64,000 bases of DNA from Flavobacterium panici (GTDB lineage: Bacteria > Bacteroidota > Bacteroidia > Flavobacteriales > Flavobacteriaceae): NCBI RefSeq assembly GCF_903819335.1, contig NZ_CAIJDE010000055.1:1-64000 (forward strand). Direction: 5' to 3'. The position numbers and the translations under genes are program-made. Below the pieces are notes generated by a model. It had not been told where the DNA came from, did not search any database, and worked only from the letters and a program-made list of their open reading frames with translations. Below, in pieces: positions 8,702-17,546 of this stretch. Positions within the stretch are counted from its first letter, which is position 1. Each line of letters opens with the position of its first letter.

Positions 8702-8824
8702 ATGAATTACAACCAAAATAATCAACCAAAAGAATTTAGCATAATGCAAAAAATAGGTATTTGTGTACTCGTTTTTACAATAATCGTTTATTATGTTTTA
8801 TCCATTCAATTTTTAACAAGTTAA
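8702..8824 (+). CDS. Short membrane peptide
   Basis: A 40-residue frame, starting MNYNQNNQPKEFS and followed by one hydrophobic helix (residues about 18-36), ending with TAA at 8822. A TAAATTTG box lies near 8653, about 45 bp upstream. It ends 2 bp before the stop of the response regulator gene on the opposite strand, in an otherwise empty 340-bp gap (8487-8826). The clean helix and promoter-like box make a real gene plausible. Confidence 0.45.
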   Translation: MNYNQNNQPKEFSIMQKIGICVLVFTIIVYYVLSIQFLTS

Positions 8825-8826
8825 AA

Positions 8827-9492
8827 TTATAATGTCAAAACAGCAATTTCATTTTGAATAGCATAAACAACTAAACCGGCAATATTTCGTGATTCTGTTT
8901 TTAGCAATAAATTATTACGATGTCCTTCTACAGTTCGCGGACTTAAAAAAAGATGTTCTGCTATCTCTGTAGTTGTTTTTTGCTGACAGATAAGCTGTAA
9001 AATTTCAATTTCACGCGGAGAAAGAAAACTTGTTTCAAGATTCCCTTTCGAGTTTTTAGAAGATACAATAGTTTCCTGAATAGTTTTTAATACATTTTCG
9101 TTGTAAAAAAATCCTTTTCTGTTAACTTCATTAATCGTTTTGATTAGATCTTTTGGAGTTGTGTTTTTAATGAGGTATGCCACTGCCCCAACCTGAATCA
9201 TATTTGCAATAAATGATTTTGAATCATAGCTGGTCAGTGCTATAATTTTAATATCGGGAAAAGATTTTCGAATAATTTTTGTTGCTTCGACGCCATTTAA
9301 AACCGGCATTTTCAAATCCATGATAATGATATCTGGCTTGACATCATTATTTTGTAATTTGTTAACCAGCTCTTCACCGTTTGAAGCTTCAAAAATAATT
9401 TCAATATTGTCTTCTCTTTGCAATAAAAAAGCTATTCCTTTCCGAAACAATACTTCGTCATCGACTAAGGCGATTTTAATTACGGCATTCAT
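8827..9492 (-). CDS. NarL/FixJ-type response regulator
   Basis: 221 residues. The receiver domain has acidic D11-D12 and the phosphoacceptor D59 in IIIMDLKMP; a conserved Lys follows in AYLIKN. The LuxR-type helix-turn-helix covers about 153-215 (LSPREIEILQLI, then SPRTVEGHRNNL). It is the last gene of a four-gene minus-strand run (11426 to 8827) with the HisKA_3 kinase just upstream, which is its likely partner. Confidence 0.93.
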   Translation of the reverse strand: MNAVIKIALVDDEVLFRKGIAFLLQREDNIEIIFEASNGEELVNKLQNNDVKPDIIIMDLKMPVLNGVEATKIIRKSFPDIKIIALTSYDSKSFIANMIQVGAVAYLIKNTTPKDLIKTINEVNRKGFFYNENVLKTIQETIVSSKNSKGNLETSFLSPREIEILQLICQQKTTTEIAEHLFLSPRTVEGHRNNLLLKTESRNIAGLVVYAIQNEIAVLTL

Positions 9493-9603
9493 TTTGTTTG
9501 TTTTTGGTCATTTGGTTTCCCGAAATTACAAAATATGAATTAATAATAACTACAGAACCTTGTTTTATTGATCCTAAAGCATAATTATTTACTAAAATTC
9601 ATA

Positions 9604-10392
9604 TCAAAAGGTAAAAATTACAGCAATACCTTTATTTATTTCTGAATCTATTTTAATAGTTCCGTTTAAAAAGGAAACCCGGCTGTCAATATTTTTCATT
9701 CCAAGTCCTTTTTGATTTTCACTGTTTTTGCTGTCAAAACCAATTCCGTTATCTTCATAATAACAAGTATTTATTCCGTTATTATCTTTAAAGGCAATCC
9801 AAATTTCTGTTGCTTTACCATGACGGAGCGAATTATTCATTAATTCCTGCAAAATTCTAAAAATGTGCAAATGACGATCGATATTATCATCAAAATCTAT
9901 TTCATTTTTATAATAGGTTTTAACTGATTTACTGCTTTCAAATTCTTCGCATAATTCTTCAACACCGGCATTTAATCCAAATTTTTCAAAAACCGGCGGT
10001 AATAAATTATGAGCAATTTTTCTGGAATTCTCTAAGGCCTTTGCCGTCAGGTTTATAATATTATCTGTGATCTCGATAGTTTCTGCTTCGGTTAAATTAG
10101 GTGCAGAAAGTAAATGCGTATTTAAAGAAACAATATTAAGTTTTGAACTTATATCATCGTGCAAATCTTGTGCAATACGTTTACGTTCTTCCTCTTGTGT
10201 CACTATAATGGCGTGAAGCTGTTCTTTTTGATACTGTAATACAAGATCTTTTTTCTCGAGTTCTTTCTGTATTATTTTTTTTCTGGAGAAATAGAAAAAT
10301 ATTATCAATACAACTGCTACAATTATAAAGAAAAGAGAGATATACAATATAATGGCAACAAGTTCTTTTTCAGGGATTGAATGGGTATTCAT
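9604..10392 (-). CDS. Sensor histidine kinase, HisKA_3 type
   Basis: 262 residues: one membrane helix (about 11-34), a short coiled coil, then the HisKA_3 phosphoacceptor H78 in RIAQDLHDD, and an HATPase domain with N box (NNSLRHG), G1 (DNGIGFD) and G2 (KGLGMKNI). There is no separate sensor domain in the protein. The 7-TM protein encoded 21 bp upstream may supply input. The response regulator lies 111 bp downstream. Confidence 0.92.
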   Translation of the reverse strand: MNTHSIPEKELVAIILYISLFFIIVAVVLIIFFYFSRKKIIQKELEKKDLVLQYQKEQLHAIIVTQEEERKRIAQDLHDDISSKLNIVSLNTHLLSAPNLTEAETIEITDNIINLTAKALENSRKIAHNLLPPVFEKFGLNAGVEELCEEFESSKSVKTYYKNEIDFDDNIDRHLHIFRILQELMNNSLRHGKATEIWIAFKDNNGINTCYYEDNGIGFDSKNSENQKGLGMKNIDSRVSFLNGTIKIDSEINKGIAVIFTF

Positions 10393-10413
10393 ATCAAAAT
10401 TCTATATTAAACA

Positions 10414-11055
10414 TTAAGATTTTAAGTTAACCGAACTTTTGTAAAAACTTTTTATCCAATCGTATAAAATGAAAAACTGATAGATTAAAATTAAAAAAGC
10501 ATTTAATATCCAGGTCAGATATTTAAGTTCGCTGCTAAGTCCTAAAGAAAAATTTCCAATTAAATACAACACTGTGCTTGCTAGTAAGTAAAAGACAAGA
10601 CCTACGGTAGTATAATAATAACTTTTATTTTCTGTCAGCATATTATAAAAATGAAACAAGGCATAAATTACAATAAGCAGATTAGTCAAAGTAATTTCAA
10701 ATAAATTAAACTTAAAAAACTCACTTGAATCTATATAAAATTGTATCGCTAAAACTAACAATGCTATGGTAAGGCTAATTTTTATAAATATTTTTTGGCT
10801 CTTTATCTGAGTTAGTGAATTATAAAAAATTCCAAGTAATATCATTTGTCCAATAAAGAACATATTGACAAAAATTAAATTAGTCATTCCAAGGTGATAG
10901 CATAGTTCCATACTAAATTGCATAGTAAAGCAAAAAGCTAAATAAGAGACAAAAAAAACATTAGCTTTTCCCTTTCGGAAAAAGCTATATGAATAGACTA
11001 TTAGGTTTATTAATAAAACGGTATATGTCGAGTATATTAATAATTCTTCATTCAT
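10414..11055 (-). CDS. Seven-helix membrane protein linked to a kinase
   Basis: 213 residues that are almost entirely hydrophobic, with seven predicted helices (about 4-24, 33-53, 60-80, 90-107, 117-138, 146-167, 178-200). The topology resembles the 7TM sensory modules fused to kinases in other bacteria (7TMR-DISM type), but here it is a separate protein. It lies 21 bp before the histidine kinase and 17 bp after a small soluble protein gene. A sensor or kinase-partner role is inferred. Confidence 0.65.
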   Translation of the reverse strand: MNEELLIYSTYTVLLINLIVYSYSFFRKGKANVFFVSYLAFCFTMQFSMELCYHLGMTNLIFVNMFFIGQMILLGIFYNSLTQIKSQKIFIKISLTIALLVLAIQFYIDSSEFFKFNLFEITLTNLLIVIYALFHFYNMLTENKSYYYTTVGLVFYLLASTVLYLIGNFSLGLSSELKYLTWILNAFLILIYQFFILYDWIKSFYKSSVNLKS

Positions 11056-11072
11056 TTTTTATATGCTGAATA

Positions 11073-11426
11073 TTAATATGGAGGACTAGGACGTGTGCCA
11101 TCGAACACAATATCATCAGCAGATTCTGCTCTATTTTGCTGAGATGATGAATGCCCGTAAACATCTACATATTTACCCGTTTCTTTATCATATTGTGCAC
11201 CAACAAAAAGTAAGGTTTTTTCTTGTTGATCATTGATACCAATATATGCACGAACAGCATCTGTATTTAGTGCAAGTACATTTTCTAAGCTTTCTCGTGG
11301 AATTAAAAAAGATTTTACTTTGTTTTCTCGGGTTTCGATCGTGGTATCATCCTCGTATCTTTTTTCCCACACTTCTGCAGTAGCCAACGGGATTTGGATT
11401 GGCCCCGGAAAGTTTTTTTCGCTCAT
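11073..11426 (-). CDS. Uncharacterised small soluble protein
   Basis: 117 residues, no signal peptide or membrane helix, proline-rich ends (FPGPIQIP and GTRPSPPY). No family recognised. It is the first gene of the operon with the 7-TM protein, kinase and regulator, so it probably belongs to the same signalling system. Confidence 0.6.
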   Translation of the reverse strand: MSEKNFPGPIQIPLATAEVWEKRYEDDTTIETRENKVKSFLIPRESLENVLALNTDAVRAYIGINDQQEKTLLFVGAQYDKETGKYVDVYGHSSSQQNRAESADDIVFDGTRPSPPY

Positions 11427-11553
11427 AGTTTTTGAATTTTAATTAGTTAATAGTTTTAGAATTGTTTATGGTTTTGCTAATCTACCGAATTAATTTTTAT
11501 GTAGAAATATTATTTTGTGAAATTATATATGGACGTGTTTAATCGCTGAATAA

Positions 11554-11594
11554 AAAAAAATCTTTACAAGCTGGCTGCTCATAAAGATTTTTTT
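11554..11594 (-). terminator. Terminator after dnaB
   Basis: AAAAAAATCTTTA and TAAAGATTTTTTT form a perfect 13-bp stem. It follows dnaB on the minus strand and lies upstream of the signalling operon. Confidence 0.8.
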
Positions 11595-11613
11595 ATTTAG
11601 AATTTTATTTAAA

Positions 11614-13158
11614 TTAAAATGGAACATCACTGTCGTCATCGTCATCATTTAAATTGCTTCCAAAGGCTTCATTTGCCGAAGGAAGATTATTAGTTATAAA
11701 CGGATTATCATCATGATTCATTTTTGATGGTAAATCATCATAACTTCCCGAAAATTCATCAAGATTATCAAATTTTCCTAAGTGTCCTAAAAATTTCAAA
11801 CGGATGTTTTCAATACCACCATTACGGTGCTTGGCTATCATAATTTCGGCCTGACCAGCTGTTGGCGAAGCTTCTTCATCATCCCATTCCTCAATTTTGT
11901 AATATTCTGGTCGGTATAAAAACGAAACGATATCGGCATCCTGCTCAATTGCTCCAGATTCACGAAGATCTGACAGCAACGGACGTTTACTAGAACCACG
12001 TGTTTCTACAGCACGCGACAGCTGAGAAAGTGCAATAACCGGAACGTTAAGTTCTTTTGCCAAAGCTTTTAAGTTTCGGGAAATTGTCGAAATTTCCTGC
12101 TCACGATTTCCTCCTCCTTTATTATTTCCTCCAGCAGTCATCAACTGCAAATAATCTATAATGATAATTTTAATACCATGCTGCGATGCTAAACGACGAC
12201 ATTTTGCTCTTAAATCGAAAATAGAAAGTGAGGGTGTATCATCAATAAATAAAGGTGCTTTCTCTAAATCTTTCACTTTAGTACTCAACATTGTCCATTC
12301 ATGAGCCTCTAATTTACCTGTACGTAATTTTTCTGATGACAATCCTGTTTCAGAAGAAATAAGCCTCGTAATTAACTGAACAGATGCCATCTCTAGAGAG
12401 AATAAAGCTACTGCATGCCCATATTGAATAGCAATATTTCTAGCCATAGAAAGTACAAATGCCGTTTTTCCCATCGCTGGTCTGGCCGCGATAATAATTA
12501 AATCACTTGGCTGCCATCCGGATGTTAATTTATCCAAGTTATGAAAACCAGTTTCTACACCACTTAATCCTTCTTTTTTAGAAATTTCTTCAATTTTCTT
12601 TTTAGCTTGTAAAACTAAACTTTGTGCAGTTTCAGAACTACGTTTAATATTTCCCTGCGTTACTTCGTATAATTTAGATTCTGCTTTATCCAATAAATCA
12701 AAAACGTCTGCACTTTCATCATACGATTCTTCAATAATTTCTGAAGAAATTCTAATCAAACTTCTCTGAATAAATTTTTGAAGAATGATACGCGAGTGAA
12801 ATTCGATATGCGCCGAAGAAGCAATTTTTTGAGTAAGCTGAATCAAATAAAAATCTCCGCCTGCTAAATCTAATTTTCCGTTTTTCTTTAACTGAGTTGA
12901 AACTGTTAAGATATCGATTGGCTGAGTTTCGGTAAAAAGCTGTAAAATCGCTTCAAAAATATGTCGGTGTGCATCTTTGTAAAAAGCATCGGGCTGCAAA
13001 ATATCAATTACATCATCAACCCCCTTTTTATCAATCATCATTGCTCCCAACACAGCTTCCTCCAGATCAAGTGCTTGCGGCGGCAATTTTCCTTTCTCCA
13101 GATTAATAATAGTGGTTTTATCTACCTTTACAGGATTTACATTCTTGAAATTTTCCAT
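11614..13158 (-). CDS. dnaB: Replicative DNA helicase DnaB
   Basis: 514 residues with the N-terminal DnaB domain (about 28-130), linker, and RecA-like C-terminal ATPase with Walker A ARPAMGKTAF (225-234), Walker B IIIIDYLQLM, and the SQLSRAVE and QDADIVSFLYR segments. It is the hexameric helicase that unwinds DNA at the replication fork. No intein. The C-terminus is unusual: about 10 residues, NDDDDDSDVPF, resemble the acidic tip of SSB proteins (usually DDDIPF). Confidence 0.96.
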   Translation of the reverse strand: MENFKNVNPVKVDKTTIINLEKGKLPPQALDLEEAVLGAMMIDKKGVDDVIDILQPDAFYKDAHRHIFEAILQLFTETQPIDILTVSTQLKKNGKLDLAGGDFYLIQLTQKIASSAHIEFHSRIILQKFIQRSLIRISSEIIEESYDESADVFDLLDKAESKLYEVTQGNIKRSSETAQSLVLQAKKKIEEISKKEGLSGVETGFHNLDKLTSGWQPSDLIIIAARPAMGKTAFVLSMARNIAIQYGHAVALFSLEMASVQLITRLISSETGLSSEKLRTGKLEAHEWTMLSTKVKDLEKAPLFIDDTPSLSIFDLRAKCRRLASQHGIKIIIIDYLQLMTAGGNNKGGGNREQEISTISRNLKALAKELNVPVIALSQLSRAVETRGSSKRPLLSDLRESGAIEQDADIVSFLYRPEYYKIEEWDDEEASPTAGQAEIMIAKHRNGGIENIRLKFLGHLGKFDNLDEFSGSYDDLPSKMNHDDNPFITNNLPSANEAFGSNLNDDDDDSDVPF

Positions 13159-13249
13159 ATAGCGAAAGTAACAAAATTTAAAAAAAAATTGTTATCTAGT
13201 TATAACTATTAAATGTTTATAAATATTTTGCTTTTGTTGATAACCAAAA

Positions 13250-13281
13250 AAAAATCCGAAACCGCAGGGCTTCGGATTTTT
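13250..13281 (-). terminator. Terminator after accA
   Basis: AAAAATCCGAA and TTCGGATTTTT form a perfect 11-bp stem, 18 bp past the accA stop on the minus strand. Confidence 0.85.
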
Positions 13282-13298
13282 AATCATATTATATGAAT

Positions 13299-14252
13299 TT
13301 ACTCTTTATACTCGCCCATGTTGCTGTATTTGTCCATTCTTTGGGCAATAAGCTCGGCTGTTGATAAGTCTTTCAATTCGTTATATCCTTTGGTAATGTA
13401 TTCTGCCACTGTTTTAAAAGTAGTTTCGCGGTCGTAGTGCGCTCCGCCTAGTGGTTCAGGAATTACATCATCAACTAATTTTTGTTTTTTCATGTCAGAA
13501 GAAGTCAATTTTAAAGCATCTGCAGCACGTTCTTTGTACTCCCAGCTTTTCCATAAAATTGAAGAACATGATTCTGGGGAAATTACAGAATACCAAGTAT
13601 TCTCTAACATATAAACTTTATCTCCCACACCTATTCCTAATGCTCCTCCAGAAGCTCCTTCACCTACAATAATGGTAATAATTGGCACTTGCAGACGAAC
13701 CATTTCGAAAATGTTTCTTGCAATAGCTTCTCCTTGTCCTCTTTCTTCGGCTTCAAGCCCTGGATATGCACCCGGAGTATCTACTAAAGTTAAAACCGGG
13801 ATTCCGAATTTCTCTGCCATTTTCATTAAACGCAAAGCTTTACGGTATCCTTCTGGATTTGCCATACCAAAATTACGGTATTGACGTGTTTTTGTATTAA
13901 AACCTTTTTGCTGACCGATAATCATAAACGATTGTCCGTTTACTTTACCAAGACCACCAACCATTGCTTTATCATCTTTAAAACCTCTGTCTCCATGAAG
14001 TTCTAAGAATGTATCACCGCAAATTGCTCTGATATAATCTAAAGTATAAGGTCTATTTGGGTGTCTTGACAATTGTACACGCTGCCAAGCCGTAAGGTTT
14101 TTGTATATTTCTTTTTTAGTCTCTACTAATTTCTTGTTGATTTCTTTACAAGTTGGCGTAACATCAACGTCAGATTCTTTTCCAATTATAACACACTTTT
14201 CTAACTGTTCTTCAAGTTCTTTTATTGGAAGCTCAAAATCTAAATATTCCAT
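13299..14252 (-). CDS. accA: Acetyl-CoA carboxylase carboxyltransferase subunit alpha
   Basis: 317 residues, normal length. Forms the carboxyltransferase with AccD and makes malonyl-CoA for fatty-acid synthesis. Typical segments: LELHGDRGFKDDKAMVGG, the acyl-CoA pocket GAYPGLEAEERGQGEAIARN and the oxyanion region GEGASGGALGIG. It is apparently monocistronic: the terminator follows and a 112-bp gap separates it from the next upstream gene. Confidence 0.97.
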   Translation of the reverse strand: MEYLDFELPIKELEEQLEKCVIIGKESDVDVTPTCKEINKKLVETKKEIYKNLTAWQRVQLSRHPNRPYTLDYIRAICGDTFLELHGDRGFKDDKAMVGGLGKVNGQSFMIIGQQKGFNTKTRQYRNFGMANPEGYRKALRLMKMAEKFGIPVLTLVDTPGAYPGLEAEERGQGEAIARNIFEMVRLQVPIITIIVGEGASGGALGIGVGDKVYMLENTWYSVISPESCSSILWKSWEYKERAADALKLTSSDMKKQKLVDDVIPEPLGGAHYDRETTFKTVAEYITKGYNELKDLSTAELIAQRMDKYSNMGEYKE

Positions 14253-14364
14253 GGATTTTTGAATTTTGTTTTTAAATCGAACCGCAAATATAAAAATATT
14301 ATACTATTCGTGTGATTATTTCGTGTTTAAAATGTAAAAATGTAATTTAAAAATAAGGCAAATA

Positions 14365-15252
14365 CTACACTTTTTCTTTATTCTTATAATGTTTAAAAAC
14401 ACCATTTAAAATAACTGTAATAACAATTATTACAGCTCCTATGTAAAATTCGGTACTCATTTTTTCTTTTCCGCCGAGGATAAAATAGGCCAAAAGAATA
14501 CCGTAAACCGGCTCTAAATTAGTAGTTAACATTACCGTATAAGGAGTTAAGCGCTGCATTACTTTTACCGAAACAGTAAAAGCATAAGCTGTACAAACAG
14601 AAGCTAAAATTAACAACAAAACCCAGTTATTTAATGACATTACAAAAAAATCAGCATTGAATTTTCCTATCACTAAAAAATAAATGGAGATAAAGAAAAC
14701 TCCAGCGCCAAATTCATAAAATGTAATAACTGAAGGTTCGTGATCTGAGATTAATTTCCCATTCATCAGCGTAAATAAAACTCCTAGAATTATCGAAATT
14801 AAGGCATAATAAACTCCTGTGAGATATTTAATTTCAACCTGTAATATCAATCCTAATCCGGCAATAATGATTAATCCGAAGAAAACTTCGTACCATAAAA
14901 TCTTTCTTCCGTAAAAAAGCGGTTCTAATAAAGACGCAAAAAAAGCGCCAAGCGAAAAAATCGACAATGTTATAGAAACATTTGATACGTGAATGGCTTT
15001 AAAAAAGAAAATCCAATGGAGTGCAATTAATAACCCAACGAAAATTAATTTAGCAAAAGATTGTGCTGATATTTTAAAAGACTGCTTTTTATAAAGAATA
15101 AATCCACCAAGAAAAATTCCGGCAATCAACATTCTAAACCACACTAAATTTTCGGCATCAATTGTAATTAAAGCTCCAAGAATAGCGGTAAATCCCCAAA
15201 TAAAAACAATTAAATGAAGGTTTAAGTAACTTTTTAAATTATCGTTTCGCAT
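14365..15252 (-). CDS. EamA/DMT-family transporter
   Basis: About 295 residues with ten membrane helices in two EamA halves (first half about residues 8-130, second about 140-285). Substrate unknown; the family exports metabolites. I place the start at the ATG at 15252 (MRNDNLKSYLNLH) instead of the in-frame ATG at 15288, because the extra 12 residues do not look like this family. The start overlaps the end of the permease gene upstream by 14 bp, so the two are translationally coupled. Confidence 0.88.
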   Translation of the reverse strand: MRNDNLKSYLNLHLIVFIWGFTAILGALITIDAENLVWFRMLIAGIFLGGFILYKKQSFKISAQSFAKLIFVGLLIALHWIFFFKAIHVSNVSITLSIFSLGAFFASLLEPLFYGRKILWYEVFFGLIIIAGLGLILQVEIKYLTGVYYALISIILGVLFTLMNGKLISDHEPSVITFYEFGAGVFFISIYFLVIGKFNADFFVMSLNNWVLLLILASVCTAYAFTVSVKVMQRLTPYTVMLTTNLEPVYGILLAYFILGGKEKMSTEFYIGAVIIVITVILNGVFKHYKNKEKV

Positions 15253-16327
15253 TACGTAATAAGTAAACTGCCAAAATTCCAAAAACAATATTGGGGAACC
15301 AAACAGCTAATAAAGGTGAAAAAGTAGATTTTTCGGCAAGAGTACCAAATATTTTATCAAAGAATACAAATGAAAACGCAATTGCGATTCCAATTGCTAA
15401 ATTCATTCCCATACCACCGCGGCGTTTCATTGCAGAAACGGATACTGCAATAATAGTCAGGATAAAGGCAGAAACCGGAATACTGTATTTTTTATAAAGA
15501 ACTACTAAATAGGTATTGATGTTTCCTGAACCTCTTTTTCTTTCTTTCTCAATAAAATCAATTAATTTGCCTAAAGTCAATGTTTCTGCTATATAAACAA
15601 CAGGCGTTAAATCAGCAAGTTCAAACTTAAATTTTATTTTTTTCTCAGGTTCTTTTTCAATTACATCATTTAAATCAGCTAGAGTTCTTTTTGTATAATC
15701 ATACAAAATATAGGTTTTTAATTTCGGGTCCCATTTAATACGGCTTGCTGTAATTTTATACGTTAGTTTATCTTTTTCAAAATGCTCTAACGTAAAATTA
15801 AACGCTGTTTTAGACTCTTCATTAAAACTGTTTACAAAAATAAAATCATGATCATTGATCTGTCTGTAAACATTGGTGTTTTCACCCCGCATGAGTTCCT
15901 TTCCATTTCCTTTCAAATAAGTATACCTAAAATTATTATACCCTTCACTTGCAGCCGGAACAATAAAAAATCCCATCAGCAAAACGAAAATCGAAACGAT
16001 TGTTGCACCTATGATATAAGGACGTAAGAAGCGCGTAAATGAAATTCCTGAACTTAAAATTGCAATAATCTCTGTATTATTTGCCAGTTTTGAAGTAAAC
16101 CAGATTACCGATAAAAACAAAAATATCGGAAATAAAGAGTTTATAAAATAGATCGTAAAATTGTAATAATAGAACGCGATATCCATAAATGGAATCTTGT
16201 TTTCGAGCATCTTATTTACTTTTTCAGAAACGTCAATTACGATTCCAATTGGCGCAAACAAAAGCAGCATCACAGAGAAAGTTCCGAGATATCTTTTTAA
16301 GATGTATTTATCTATTATTGACAGCAT
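15239..16327 (-). CDS. LptF/LptG-family permease (YjgP/YjgQ)
   Basis: 362 residues. The start, LSIIDKYILKRYLGTF, and the paired N- and C-terminal helices around a periplasmic beta-jellyroll domain (about 140-260) are typical of the inner-membrane LPS export permeases. LptF and LptG cannot be separated by eye. It sits between tgt and an EamA transporter; the partner permease and LptB ATPase must be elsewhere. Confidence 0.88.
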   Translation of the reverse strand: MLSIIDKYILKRYLGTFSVMLLLFAPIGIVIDVSEKVNKMLENKIPFMDIAFYYYNFTIYFINSLFPIFLFLSVIWFTSKLANNTEIIAILSSGISFTRFLRPYIIGATIVSIFVLLMGFFIVPAASEGYNNFRYTYLKGNGKELMRGENTNVYRQINDHDFIFVNSFNEESKTAFNFTLEHFEKDKLTYKITASRIKWDPKLKTYILYDYTKRTLADLNDVIEKEPEKKIKFKFELADLTPVVYIAETLTLGKLIDFIEKERKRGSGNINTYLVVLYKKYSIPVSAFILTIIAVSVSAMKRRGGMGMNLAIGIAIAFSFVFFDKIFGTLAEKSTFSPLLAVWFPNIVFGILAVYLLRNAKR

Positions 16328-16345
16328 ATAGTTTTTGTTTTTGTT

Positions 16346-16399
16346 GTTTCAGGTTTCATGTTTCAAGTTCTGTAGAACGTGAAACATGAAACCTGAAAC
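16346..16399. repeat. Perfect 20-bp palindrome built from 7-bp words
   Basis: Positions 16346-16365 and 16380-16399 are perfect reverse complements. Each arm is a tandem of GTTTCA plus one variable base (GTTTCAG, GTTTCAT, GTTTCAA). The 14-nt centre can itself pair GTTC with GAAC. It lies between tgt and the permease gene, without a T-tract suited to termination. Confidence 0.85.
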
Positions 16400-16415
16400 T
16401 TGAAACTCTTTTTTT

Positions 16416-17546
16416 TTAAAGTCTTTGACTCATATTTTTAACCATCATTTCTTTCCATGGTCTAAAATCGCCTGCTAAGATATGTTTTCTAGCTTCACGA
16501 ACCAACCACATGTAGAAACCAAGATTATGAATTGTCGCAATTTGTTTTCCTAAATATTCGTTAGCGGCAAATAAGTGGCGTAAATATGCTTTTGTGTATT
16601 CTGTATCTACAAAAGTATGTCCCATTTCATCAATAGGAGAAAAATCAGCTTCCCACTTTTTGTTTTTAATATTGATTGTTCCGTTTGCCGTAAACAGCAT
16701 ACCGTTTCTTGCATTACGTGTTGGCATAACACAGTCAAACATATCAATTCCTAATGCAATATTTTCTAATATATTAATAGGAGTTCCTACTCCCATTAAA
16801 TAACGAGGTTTATCTTCCGGAAGAATTTCGCAGACAACTTCAGTCATCGCATACATTTCTTCAGCAGGTTCTCCTACTGATAATCCGCCAATTGCATTTC
16901 CCTGTTGACCAGAATTCGCAATATATTCGGCTGACTGACGACGCAAATCTTTATAAGTACTTCCCTGAACAATTGGGAAAAAAGTCTGCTCGTAACCGTA
17001 TTTATAAGGAACTTTTTCTAAATGATTAATGCAGCGATCCAGCCAGCGGTGTGTCATGTGCATTGATCTTTGTGCGTATCTGTAATCGCAAGGATAAGGC
17101 GTACATTCGTCAAAAGCCATAATAATATCGGCTCCAATAGTACGCTGAATTTCCATTACATTTTCTGGAGTAAAAAAGTGGTAAGAACCGTCAATATGCG
17201 ATTTAAACTTCACTCCTTCTTCTTTAATTTTTCTGTTTGAAGAAAGAGAATAAACCTGATATCCACCCGAATCTGTCAAAATATTACGATCCCAATTCAT
17301 GAATTTATGCAATCCTCCTGCTTTTTCAAGAATTTCTGTCTGCGGACGTAAATATAAATGGTAAGTATTTCCCAGAATAATATCCGGATTTATATCGTCT
17401 TTTAATTCACGCTGATGCACTCCTTTTACCGAAGCCACCGTTCCAACAGGCATAAAAATAGGCGTTTCGATTACGCCGTGATCAGTAGTTATACTTCCCG
17501 CTCTTGCTTTAGACTGCGGATCTTTTTGTAATAAATCAAACTTCAT
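16416..17546 (-). CDS. tgt: tRNA-guanine transglycosylase
   Basis: 376 residues; exchanges G34 for the queuosine precursor in tRNAs with GUN anticodons. The catalytic regions are clear: TDSGGYQVYSLS with the general-base Asp, AFDECTPYP, GGLSVGEP, and the nucleophile Asp in MFDCVMPTRNARNG. The C-terminal zinc site normally formed by CxCxxC and a His is not recognisable: the corresponding stretch (DEMGHTFVDTEYTKAYLRHLF) has no cysteine. Confidence 0.95.
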   Translation of the reverse strand: MKFDLLQKDPQSKARAGSITTDHGVIETPIFMPVGTVASVKGVHQRELKDDINPDIILGNTYHLYLRPQTEILEKAGGLHKFMNWDRNILTDSGGYQVYSLSSNRKIKEEGVKFKSHIDGSYHFFTPENVMEIQRTIGADIIMAFDECTPYPCDYRYAQRSMHMTHRWLDRCINHLEKVPYKYGYEQTFFPIVQGSTYKDLRRQSAEYIANSGQQGNAIGGLSVGEPAEEMYAMTEVVCEILPEDKPRYLMGVGTPINILENIALGIDMFDCVMPTRNARNGMLFTANGTINIKNKKWEADFSPIDEMGHTFVDTEYTKAYLRHLFAANEYLGKQIATIHNLGFYMWLVREARKHILAGDFRPWKEMMVKNMSQRL

